Below, piece after piece: positions 55,502 through 63,246 of a stretch of 64,000 bases of DNA (position 1 is its first letter; each line of letters starts with the position of its first letter). Below the pieces are notes generated by a model. That model was not told the DNA's origin. It made no database searches and saw only the letters and a program-made list of their open reading frames with translations. This DNA is from Roseibium aggregatum IAM 12614 (GTDB taxonomy: Bacteria > Pseudomonadota > Alphaproteobacteria > Rhizobiales > Stappiaceae), in contig NZ_AAUW01000006.1 in NCBI RefSeq assembly GCF_000168975.1, forward strand, positions 248,001-312,000, in the 5' to 3' direction. The translations under genes and the position numbers were made by a program.

Positions 55502-56751
55502 GTTGCTTGTTCCTGTTCCGAGCTTTGAAGATAGGCCGCAATGCCCTCTGCCGCCCGGGCGCCCGTCGCAAAACAGGCCTGCAGCAGATAACCGCCCGTC
55601 GGTGCTTCCCAGTCCAGCATTTCACCGGCTGCAAAGACGCCGGGCAGCTTCCTGAGCATCATCCCGTCATTCAGTTCGTTCAGCGCAATGCCCCCGGCGG
55701 ACGATATCGCCCGGTCAATGGAATAGGGGGCGTTCAGGATAACGGGAACGGACTTGATGCGCCGCGCAAGGCTTTCGGCCTCCGAAGGGATATCGCCGGT
55801 CTCGCGCAGCAGCGCCAGTTCCACCGGGCTCAGCCGCAGGACCTTCTTCAGGAAGGTGGCTGCGGACTGCTTGCCGCGGGGTCTTGAGAGCTTTGTGGCC
55901 AGTTCGTCCACCTTGAACTGTGGCCGCAGGTCAATTTCCAGTGTCGCCGAGCCGGTCCGGTTGATCGTCTCGCGCAGTTCTGCGGACAGCGCATAGACCG
56001 CGCCGCCCTCAAGCCCCTGCGCAGATACGACCGCTTCTCCAGGCACCTTCTTGCCCTCATGGGACAGGGCGATGCGCTTCAGCGGCGTGCCGGCGAAGCG
56101 TTCTTTCAGATAATCGCTCCAGCCGGTCTGAAAGCCGCAGTTTGCCGGTTGGAACCGGTTGATGCGGATGCCGCGCTCCTGCAGCATCGGCACCCATGCG
56201 GCGTCGGAGCCGAGTTTCGGCCAGCTCGCACCGCCCAGAGCCAGCAGGCAGGCGCGCACGGAAAAAGACTGCGTGCCGCCGTTTCCATCCGTCTTTTCCG
56301 CAGGATCTCCATTCGAAGTGGAGATCTGCAGCGGTCCATCTCCTTCGATGCTGCACAATGCGTGCCGCGCCAGAAGGCGGACGCCGTTTCCGTCAAGCCG
56401 GCGCAGCCAGGCGCGCAGCAGGGGAGAGGCCTTCATCGATTTTGGAAACACCCGGCCACTGCTACCGACAAAGGTTTCTTCGCCCAGCCCTTCGCACCAG
56501 CTTCGCAGCGCTTCTGGAGAAAGGTCGTTGATCATGGGCGCCAGAAAGAGGGCGGCCTGCCGGTAGCGTGCCAGGAAAGCGGTCAGGTCTTCGCTATGGG
56601 TCAGGTTCAGGCCACCGCGGCCAGCCATCAGGAATTTGCGCGCCGGCGAGGGCATGCGGTCGATCACCACAACGCGATACCCTTTTTGGGACAGGCGCTC
56701 CGCAGCAAAAAGACCGGCCGGGCCGGCACCGGCAATCAGGACGTCGAACAT
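55498..56751 (-). CDS. BaiN/HI0933-type flavoprotein (TIGR03862-like)
   Basis: A 417-residue FAD protein: AGAGPAGLFAAERLSQKG, FLMAGRGGLNLTHSED (family hallmark, with RGGLN where most members have GGGRCN), ALGGASWPKLGSD and C-terminal GVFAAGEMLDWEAPTGGYLLQACFATG. The substrate is unknown. The hallmark change separates it from the 40979 paralogue. Translationally coupled to the DUF188 gene. Confidence 0.88.
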   Translation of the reverse strand: MFDVLIAGAGPAGLFAAERLSQKGYRVVVIDRMPSPARKFLMAGRGGLNLTHSEDLTAFLARYRQAALFLAPMINDLSPEALRSWCEGLGEETFVGSSGRVFPKSMKASPLLRAWLRRLDGNGVRLLARHALCSIEGDGPLQISTSNGDPAEKTDGNGGTQSFSVRACLLALGGASWPKLGSDAAWVPMLQERGIRINRFQPANCGFQTGWSDYLKERFAGTPLKRIALSHEGKKVPGEAVVSAQGLEGGAVYALSAELRETINRTGSATLEIDLRPQFKVDELATKLSRPRGKQSAATFLKKVLRLSPVELALLRETGDIPSEAESLARRIKSVPVILNAPYSIDRAISSAGGIALNELNDGMMLRKLPGVFAAGEMLDWEAPTGGYLLQACFATGARAAEGIAAYLQSSEQEQAT

Positions 56752-56926
56752 GCGGCCTTATAGTTCAAGGCGGGGCGCAAAGACCACACCGGATTTTCGT
56801 CGGGACGGTGTGTGAGAGTCGCCGATTTGCGCAAGTATTTGTTATTAGTCTCATGAGACTATCCTGGAGGGGGCGTACCTGCGGAAGTTTTTCTCGCAGG
56901 TCTGCTTCTTGAGAAAGGAGCCGTGA

Positions 56927-58120
56927 ATGGAAAAAAACACGGACCTGGTAGTCGTTGCCGATCCGGATAAAGAGGTTCAGACGGGCTTTGAGCGCCTGTT
57001 TGGCACTCACATGAGGGTTGTATGCTTTTCCGAGACGGAAACTGCCCTGCAGTTTCTGAAGCAAAACCATGGCGCGGCAGTCGTTTTTTCCAGTTTTAAT
57101 CTGCCCGGCCGTGGCGGCATCGCCTTTCTTCGCGCCGCCGAAACCATTGCCCCGCAAGCCGCGCGGGTCATGCTGACCCGGGAAACCTCGGCCGAGGCCA
57201 TCAAGAAAACCCTCAATGAAGGCCACGCCTTCATGTATCTGGAAAAGCCCTGCAAGCCGACAGATCTGGCCAGCGCCATGGAAACGGCGCTCTCCCATCA
57301 TATTCAGCTTGCCAAGGACCGGGCGCTGCTGGAGCGCACATTGGCCGGGTCGGTCAAGCTGCTCATCGATATGCTGGCACTGTTCCACCCGGAAGCCTTC
57401 CGCCGCACGACCACTGTCCGCAAACAGGCTTTGCGGCTGGCCAAGCGCCTTGGCATGAAAAAGACCTGGGAGCTGGAGATGTCGGTGATGCTGTCACCGC
57501 TGGGCGAAGCGTTGCTGCCGAAACAGATCATCGCCCGCTACCGTGCCGCCCGCAGCCTGACCGAGCAGGAGCGCAACATTCTGGACCGATCGCCAGTCCA
57601 GACAAGGGATCTGTTGAAGAATATTCCGCAATTGGAGAAAGTATCGGAATACCTGTTCCTGTCAGGCCGCGGCTTCGACGGGTCGGGTTTTCCAAAGGAT
57701 GGGCCAACGGGCAAGGAAATCCCGATGATCGCCCGCATCCTCAAGCTCTTGACGGATCTTTGGTATGCAAGCCCGGAAAGCGGCCCGGACGCGGCCGCCT
57801 TCGAAGCTCTCACCATCAACAAGCGTAAATACGATCCGATGCTGCTGGATCTGGCCAGGGACACGTTGCTGGACAACGTTCCGGAAGAACGCAAGAAGCT
57901 CGTTGCCGAATGCTACATCCGCTCGCTGCGGCCAGGTGATGTGCTGATCGATGATGCCCTGACCGAAAACGGTCACGAACTGGTTCTGTCCCGCGGACAT
58001 ATGCTGACGCCAACCACCATCCGGCGGCTGGAGCATTTCAACCAGGCGGCAGGCGTGCGCCAGCCCATCCGGGTCGAGCGCCATTCCGCACCGGAAGAGG
58101 TTCTGAGCGACACGGCCTGA
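56927..58120 (+). CDS. Degenerate receiver plus degenerate HD-GYP protein
   Basis: A 397-residue protein. Residues 5-125 have a receiver fold (LVVVADPDKEVQTGFERLF, YLEKPCKPTDL with the conserved Lys), but the usual phospho-acceptor Asp position reads VVFSSFNLPG, so Ser replaces Asp. Residues 150-330 follow the HD-GYP pattern; the HD pair is lost (MLSPLGEALLP where active proteins have LLHDIGKIGIP), while GFDGSGFPKDGPTGKEIPMIARIL, the GYP loop, is recognisable as GFP. It probably acts as a non-catalytic binding or signalling protein. The C-terminal 70 residues (SLRPGDVLIDDALTENGHEL) are extra. Confidence 0.8.
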   Translation: MEKNTDLVVVADPDKEVQTGFERLFGTHMRVVCFSETETALQFLKQNHGAAVVFSSFNLPGRGGIAFLRAAETIAPQAARVMLTRETSAEAIKKTLNEGHAFMYLEKPCKPTDLASAMETALSHHIQLAKDRALLERTLAGSVKLLIDMLALFHPEAFRRTTTVRKQALRLAKRLGMKKTWELEMSVMLSPLGEALLPKQIIARYRAARSLTEQERNILDRSPVQTRDLLKNIPQLEKVSEYLFLSGRGFDGSGFPKDGPTGKEIPMIARILKLLTDLWYASPESGPDAAAFEALTINKRKYDPMLLDLARDTLLDNVPEERKKLVAECYIRSLRPGDVLIDDALTENGHELVLSRGHMLTPTTIRRLEHFNQAAGVRQPIRVERHSAPEEVLSDTA

Positions 58121-58222
58121 AGGGAGCAGTAAGACGGCAGCACTGTTATCGCGCACCTCACCTCCAACCCCTTCTCTCGGTTCAGACTGATGAGAGAGGG
58201 GACGGGTAATGGGGTGAAAACG

Positions 58223-59011
58223 TCAGTCTGTCTTCGACTTGTCCAGCAACTCGGCCTCATAGGCCTTCGCGACGCGAAGAAAGCGGGCGTGGGCATAGTT
58301 CATGGCCAGGATGAAGCCCCACCAGCCGTATTTGCGGTACTTGCGCACGAAATAGGCCTTGAAGAAGCTCACCGGAAATTCGGTCAGGAGGCGGCTGCTT
58401 GGTAACTTGCGGCCACGGGCGCGCATGTCGTCCACCTGCATGCCGGAATAGCGATTGTATTTGCCGACCTGAAAATCCAGTGACCGGATCGACCGGTGCG
58501 CCATGATGCCGGAGAGGTTCGAGATGCGCGCGCCTTCTTCCGGTCGCACCGTGTCATGCACGGTCGAAGCAGAAAACCGGCCCTTGCGCCGGTCGTAGAG
58601 GCGGATCTGATGATACCCGTAGGCCCAGGGGGCTGGGGTGGTTTCATGGGCATAAAGATCGCGGATCATGATGCGCCAGCCATCGGCGTCCGTGTAGCTG
58701 CCGTCTGCGAATTTGGTTTTGATTTCTGCAGCGAGGTCCGGCGTCACCTCTTCGTCGGCATCCAGATTGAGCAGCCAGTCATTGCGGCACAGGTCTTCGC
58801 CGAAACGCTTTTGCGGACCGTAACCGGGCCAATCGTTGTGAACGACCCGCGCCCCAAGTTTTTCGGCCACGGCCACCGTTTCGTCGGTCGACCCGCTGTC
58901 GATGACGATGACCTCGTCCACCCAGCCGATCACACTTTCGATCGGCCGGGCGATCCGGTCGGCCTCGTCACGGGCGATGATGAAAACGGAAAGGGGCAGG
59001 CGGTCGGTCAT
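58223..59011 (-). CDS. Family 2 glycosyltransferase (LPS-core WaaE-like)
   Basis: A 262-residue GT-A enzyme, N-terminal LSVFIIARDEADRIARPIESVIGWVDEVIVIDSGSTDETV with the nucleotide-binding Asp, and the DXD-type motif NLDADEEVTPDL. The C-terminal half (HQIRLYDRRKGRFSASTVHD, FFKAYFVRKYRKYGWWGFILA) is that of WaaE/KdtX-like glucosyltransferases of the LPS core. Acceptor sugar is not known. Confidence 0.87.
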   Translation of the reverse strand: MTDRLPLSVFIIARDEADRIARPIESVIGWVDEVIVIDSGSTDETVAVAEKLGARVVHNDWPGYGPQKRFGEDLCRNDWLLNLDADEEVTPDLAAEIKTKFADGSYTDADGWRIMIRDLYAHETTPAPWAYGYHQIRLYDRRKGRFSASTVHDTVRPEEGARISNLSGIMAHRSIRSLDFQVGKYNRYSGMQVDDMRARGRKLPSSRLLTEFPVSFFKAYFVRKYRKYGWWGFILAMNYAHARFLRVAKAYEAELLDKSKTD

Positions 59012-59100
59012 GAACGGTCCGGCTTTGCTTATGGGATGTGGCCGGAAAAGCTCCGGCGCGACTATTTAGCCGTGCCGGAGCCTGAATTGAAGGCGGGAAA

Positions 59101-60771
59101 TCAGGATTTCACGCGGGCAAACAGTGCATCGAGGCCCTGAAGCGTAATCGTGGCACCTTCCAGCGTGCCACTGAAGCCCGGCGCTTCGAGGTTTTCCAAC
59201 TCAAGTCCGTTCAAGGTGACGGTGGCCGGCTCGGCACCGAGGTTGAAGGCACACAGCACGGTTTCACCCTGATGGCTGCGGGTGAAGACCAGCGTGTTGT
59301 CCTGGCTGTCCAGAAACACCATGTCGCCTTTCTTCAGGGGCTCATGAGACTGCCGCCAGGCATAGAAGGCCCGGTTCCGGTTGAGGATGGAGGTTTCGTC
59401 CTTGTCCTGTTCGAAGGCAGCAAGGGCCAGATGGTCCTGGGGGACAGGAAGCCAGGGCTCGGCTTCGGAGAAGCCGGCGTTACCGTTGTCCTTCACCCAG
59501 GGCATCGGCGTCCGGCAGCCATCGCGGCCCTTGTATTCCGGCCAGAAACGGATGCCGTAAGGATCCTGCAACTTCTCGAACGGGACATCGGCCTGTGGCA
59601 GGCCCAGTTCCTCGCCCTGGTAAAGGCAGGGTGTGCCGCGCAACGAGGCGCAGAGGGCGGTCTCAAGCGGTGCGAACCGGGCAATGTCCAGATCCTCGCC
59701 CCAGCGGCTGGCGACCCGCTTTACGTCATGGTTCGACAGCGCCCAGGAGGCCCAGCCGGAGCCGATGCCGGCGTTCATCTCTTCCACGATCTTGCGGATG
59801 TAGGGCGCCGAATGCTGAGGCGTCAGCAGGTCGAAGCTGTAGGCCATGTGAATGCGCTTGCCGGCTTCCGTATAGGACGCCGTCAGTTCCACCGCCTGTC
59901 CGTCGGCGCCGATCTCGCCCACAGACGTTGCACCCGGATATTTGTCCAGGAGCGCCCGCAGTTTCTCCAGAAACCGCAGGTTTTCCGGCTGGGTCTTGTC
60001 GTAGAGGTGGTCCTGATAGCCATACGGGTTGGTCGGATCGACGGTGGACGGCATTTCAGCCGCGCTCAGGGGGGGATTGTCCCGAAGCTGCTTGTCGTGG
60101 AAATAGAAGTTCACCGTATCGAGGCGGAAACCGTCGACGCCCCGGTCGAGCCAGAACCTGGCAGCGCCCAGCACGGCGTCCTGAACCTCCGGGTTATGGA
60201 AGTTCAGATCCGGTTGGCTGGTCAGGAAATTATGCATGTAATACTGACACCGGCGGCTGTCCCATTCCCAGGCAGGGCCACCGAAGATCGACAGCCAGTT
60301 GGTCGGCACCGTGCCGTCCGGCTTGGCGTCGGCCCAGACGAACCAGTCGGCCTTGGCATTGTCCCGTGACGAGCGGCTCTCGACAAACCAGGGGTGCTGG
60401 TCGGAGGTGTGCGAAATCACCAGGTCGATGATCACCTTGAGGCCGCGTGCATGGGCGGCGGCCAGCATCCGGTCGAAATCGGCAAGCGTGCCGAACATCG
60501 GGTCGACATCTTCATAGTTGGAGACATCGTAACCGAAGTCGTCCATCGGCGAGGTGAAGAAAGGGGACAGCCAGATGGCGTCCACGCCCAGCGAAGCGAT
60601 GTAGTCCATCCGCTCGCAGATGCCGTTCAGGTCGCCGATGCCATCGCCATTGGTGTCGTTGAAGGAGCGCGGATAGATCTGATAGATCACCGCCCCACGC
60701 CACCAATCCGGGTCTTTGATCATGTTTGCTGGCACATCAGCCTCCAGGCCCGTTTCGGCTTCTTCGAACAT
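59101..60771 (-). CDS. Alpha-glucosidase, GH13
   Basis: A 556-residue GH13 enzyme acting on alpha-glucosides such as sucrose, maltose or trehalose-type disaccharides. Family motifs in order: DAIWLSPFFTSPMDDFGYDV, DLVISHTSDQHPWF, GFRLDTVNF (nucleophile Asp), a VGEIGADGQ acid/base Glu and ALSNHDVKRVAS (third Asp). It has no signal peptide, so it is cytoplasmic and needs an importer not present here. ATG 60771 follows GGAG by 10 bases; a TTG at 60819 lies in the operator. Confidence 0.92.
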   Translation of the reverse strand: MFEEAETGLEADVPANMIKDPDWWRGAVIYQIYPRSFNDTNGDGIGDLNGICERMDYIASLGVDAIWLSPFFTSPMDDFGYDVSNYEDVDPMFGTLADFDRMLAAAHARGLKVIIDLVISHTSDQHPWFVESRSSRDNAKADWFVWADAKPDGTVPTNWLSIFGGPAWEWDSRRCQYYMHNFLTSQPDLNFHNPEVQDAVLGAARFWLDRGVDGFRLDTVNFYFHDKQLRDNPPLSAAEMPSTVDPTNPYGYQDHLYDKTQPENLRFLEKLRALLDKYPGATSVGEIGADGQAVELTASYTEAGKRIHMAYSFDLLTPQHSAPYIRKIVEEMNAGIGSGWASWALSNHDVKRVASRWGEDLDIARFAPLETALCASLRGTPCLYQGEELGLPQADVPFEKLQDPYGIRFWPEYKGRDGCRTPMPWVKDNGNAGFSEAEPWLPVPQDHLALAAFEQDKDETSILNRNRAFYAWRQSHEPLKKGDMVFLDSQDNTLVFTRSHQGETVLCAFNLGAEPATVTLNGLELENLEAPGFSGTLEGATITLQGLDALFARVKS

Positions 60772-60814
60772 TGCCGGTTGTCTCCGTTCCGCTTCTGAGG
60801 CGGTCTTATGGGGT

Positions 60815-60830
60815 TTCAAAGCGCTTTGAA
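60815..60830. promoter_or_regulatory. Palindromic LacI-type operator upstream of the alpha-glucosidase
   Basis: TTCAAAGCGCTTTGAA, a perfect 16-bp palindrome with the central CG of LacI-family operators. It ends 44 bp upstream of the start codon. Consistent with an AglR-like repressor encoded elsewhere. Confidence 0.72.
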
Positions 60831-60952
60831 TGGCTATATCCAGCGCCTTCTCAGGTCAAGTGAACAGTCATGAAAAAGTCCTGCGGCAATCGCTTTCGGT
60901 AAGCGATGTGTGAATTGCGTCGCACCTGGGTATCAGGACGCAAAGAGCACAT

Positions 60953-60985
60953 GCAAAAAACCGGCCCTGCGAGGCAGGACCGGTT
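60953..60985 (-). terminator. Orphan intrinsic terminator, leftward
   Basis: Read leftward: AACCGGTCCTGC, loop CTC, GCAGGGCCGGTT (one G-U pair), then TTTTTT. No annotated leftward gene precedes it for more than 200 bp, so it may end a small RNA or leader transcript. Confidence 0.72.
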
Positions 60986-61043
60986 GAGCGACTGAAAAGG
61001 AACGAAAAAGGATTTTGTCCGGAACGCGTTCTTCCTATACCGC

Positions 61044-61136
61044 TTAAGTGACAGGCATATGACCGTCTGCCTCGCCTTCTCGGCAAAACGGGTAAAGCCG
61101 CACCATGCCGGCCAGAGCCGCCGGCGACCGCTTCAT
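61044..61136 (-). CDS. Possible 30-codon small ORF in an orphan transcript
   Basis: ATG at 61136 right after AAAGAG opens a 30-residue frame (MKRSPAALAGMVRLYPFCRE, ending DGHMPVT) that stops at 61044, about 60 bases before an orphan terminator. It could be a short peptide or a leader of a small RNA. No homologue known to me; low confidence that it is translated. Confidence 0.25.
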   Translation of the reverse strand: MKRSPAALAGMVRLYPFCREGEADGHMPVT

Positions 61137-61345
61137 CTCTTTGGACTAATGCAATTAAGTTCATGAAGTAAAAGAAGAAAAAATTTTGTTATGACGTTTA
61201 GGTCAGTTTCTTCTTGCAAAGCAACATGGAAGCTGGAACTGTCCAGGCACGCAGAACTTACGTAAGATGGAGGAGCTCCGGTCTGGACCAGCGGTCCGGC
61301 GGAAATCCTTATCAATCTTGCAGGCATGAACCTGGAGGAAGTGTC

Positions 61346-62512
61346 ATGACGGCAGCCATGGTGGGTTGGGCACACATGCCCTTCGGCAAGCATTCGGAAG
61401 AGACGGTTGAAAGCATGATCGTCAAGGTGGCGGTCGATGCCATCAAGGACGCCGGCATCGAGCCGGGGGATGTCGACGAGATTTTGCTGGGTCATTTCAA
61501 TGCCGGCTTCTCGGCACAGGACTTTACCGCGTCGCTGGTGCTGCAGGCCGACCCGGCCCTGCGCTTCAAACCGGCAACCCGTGTCGAAAACGCCTGTGCC
61601 ACCGGCTCTGCCGCCGTGCATCAGGGCGTACGTGCCATTGCATCGGGCGACGCCCGCTTCGTGCTTGTCGTCGGTGTCGAGCAGATGACTACGACCCCCG
61701 GACCTGAAATCGGCAAGAACCTGCTGAAGGCCTCCTACTTGAAGGAAGAAGGGGATATCCCGGCAGGTTTCGCCGGTGTCTTCGGCAAGATCGCCGATGC
61801 CTATTTCCAGAAGTATGGCGACCAGTCCGATGCTCTGGCCAGGATCGCGGCGAAGAACCACAAGAACGGTGTCGGCAACCCCTACGCCCAGATGCGCAAG
61901 GATCTCGGTTTCGACTTCTGCCGCGCAGAGTCTGAAAAGAACCCGTTTGTCGCCGGCCCGCTGAAGCGCACCGACTGCTCGCTGGTGTCCGACGGTGCCG
62001 CCGCCCTGGTCCTGACCGATCCGGCAACGGCACTCGGCATGAAAAAGGCCGTTGCCTTCCGCGCGCATGCCCATGTCCAGGATTTCCTGCCGATGTCGAA
62101 GCGCGACATCCTGAAGTTTGAAGGCTGTTCCAAGGCCTGGGGCCAGGCACTCGGCGATGCCAACCTGGCGCTGGATGACCTCTCCTTCGTCGAGACCCAC
62201 GACTGTTTCACCATTGCAGAGCTGATCGAATATGAAGCCATGGGCCTGACCAGGGAAGGCGAGGGTGCCCGCGCCGTGCTGGAAGGCTGGACGGAAATGG
62301 GCGGCAAACTGCCGGTCAACCCGTCTGGCGGTTTGAAGGCCAAAGGCCATCCGATTGGCGCCACCGGTGTCTCCATGCACGTGCTCACTGCCATGCAGCT
62401 GACAGGCACCGCCGGTGAAATCCAGGTGAAGAACGCCGAAATCGGCGGCATCTTCAATATGGGTGGCGCTGCGGTGGCGAACTTCGTGTCCGTGATGCAG
62501 GCGATGAAGTAG
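61346..62512 (+). CDS. SCP2-type acetyl-CoA acetyltransferase (thiolase)
   Basis: A 388-residue thiolase of the SCP-x/lipid-transfer type rather than the PcaF type. The nucleophile Cys lies in ENACATGSAAVHQG (near residue 89), the catalytic Cys/His are in ETHDCFTIAELIEYEAMG and GLKAKGHPIGATG. Substrate unknown; members of this group act in fatty-acid, sterol or aromatic side-chain breakdown. ATG 61346 follows GGAGGA. Monocistronic with its own terminator. Confidence 0.9.
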   Translation: MTAAMVGWAHMPFGKHSEETVESMIVKVAVDAIKDAGIEPGDVDEILLGHFNAGFSAQDFTASLVLQADPALRFKPATRVENACATGSAAVHQGVRAIASGDARFVLVVGVEQMTTTPGPEIGKNLLKASYLKEEGDIPAGFAGVFGKIADAYFQKYGDQSDALARIAAKNHKNGVGNPYAQMRKDLGFDFCRAESEKNPFVAGPLKRTDCSLVSDGAAALVLTDPATALGMKKAVAFRAHAHVQDFLPMSKRDILKFEGCSKAWGQALGDANLALDDLSFVETHDCFTIAELIEYEAMGLTREGEGARAVLEGWTEMGGKLPVNPSGGLKAKGHPIGATGVSMHVLTAMQLTGTAGEIQVKNAEIGGIFNMGGAAVANFVSVMQAMK

Positions 62513-62546
62513 TCTTGTAACGAACAGGAAGTGCAATTAGCTTGCG

Positions 62547-62587
62547 ATGGACGGATCGGCCGCAGCCGATCCGTCCATTCTTGTTTT
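62547..62587 (+). terminator. Intrinsic terminator after the thiolase
   Basis: ATGGACGGATCGGC/GCCGATCCGTCCAT, 14-bp perfect stem (62547-62560, 62565-62578), CGCA tetraloop, then TCTTGTTTT. Confidence 0.9.
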
Positions 62588-62605
62588 AGTCTCTATAAAA
62601 ATCTC

Positions 62606-63058
62606 ATGGCAAAAGACTTATTCAACAGTTTATTTTATGTGGCGGTATTATATTTCGCCGGTGCATTTACAATGCTGCAGGGATACCCGCCCTTTTACAA
62701 AGAATCCAATTCGATTTTCGCCTTTAACTCCCCGAATAAAGATGAATTTCTAGAGGGAATGCAATTTGTGTTGGTTGCCTCTGGAGTTGTTCTAGCCACG
62801 GTTTTTCTGAGTTGGTTGACCGGCTTAAACGTTTTTCTGGCCCTCTCCCCCGGTTGCCTCTGCGGCGGCTGGTCCATTCGCTCAAAATTGAAACGGACGA
62901 CTGACGGGCCTCTGCCCTGGGTCGCGGTCTACACGGCATCACCACTGCTGTTCCCGCTGTTCGATCGCGGGCCGATGCTGCTGTTCGACATCTGGACACT
63001 GGCCGTCACGGGCGTCTTCGGGTTTCCCCTAGTCGCGATTGCCTTCATGAAAGGGTGA
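62606..63058 (+). CDS. Hypothetical membrane protein
   Basis: A 150-residue protein with about four hydrophobic segments (YVAVLYFAGAFTMLQGY, FVLVASGVVLATVFLSWL, GLNVFLALSPGCLCGGW, LAVTGVFGFPLVAIAF). No family recognised. Codon use in the first half is AT-richer than its neighbours, and no clear ribosome site precedes the ATG, so the start is uncertain and recent acquisition is possible. Confidence 0.6.
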   Translation: MAKDLFNSLFYVAVLYFAGAFTMLQGYPPFYKESNSIFAFNSPNKDEFLEGMQFVLVASGVVLATVFLSWLTGLNVFLALSPGCLCGGWSIRSKLKRTTDGPLPWVAVYTASPLLFPLFDRGPMLLFDIWTLAVTGVFGFPLVAIAFMKG

Positions 63059-63246
63059 GGCGGGGCGAGGGTTTTCGTGTTTCCGGACTGCCACACCTAT
63101 TCGAAGCGGAGCAGATGGCCGGGATTCGGCAAATTGGTCGTTACGCAGCACAGTGACTGATGTGACTCCTGACTACCCACTTACGCAGGGATGGCAACAG
63201 CGGAAATGCGTTTGCAGTGCCAACCTGCAGTGTCAACCCGTGAGGA

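Larger units (their letters stand above)
60831..61345. other. Intergenic region with orphan leftward terminator
   Basis: About 515 bp without a protein gene of normal size. It contains the - strand terminator at 60953-60985, a 30-codon leftward frame at 61044-61136, and the AT-rich promoter area of the thiolase. See the related entries. Confidence 0.5.

Noticed and set aside
59272..60369. 365-codon rightward frame opposite the alpha-glucosidase
   Set aside because: Shadow; GH13 catalytic triad is on the - strand.
60868..61164. 98-codon leftward frame over the orphan terminator
   Set aside because: It reads straight through the terminator hairpin; the shorter 30-codon frame fits better.
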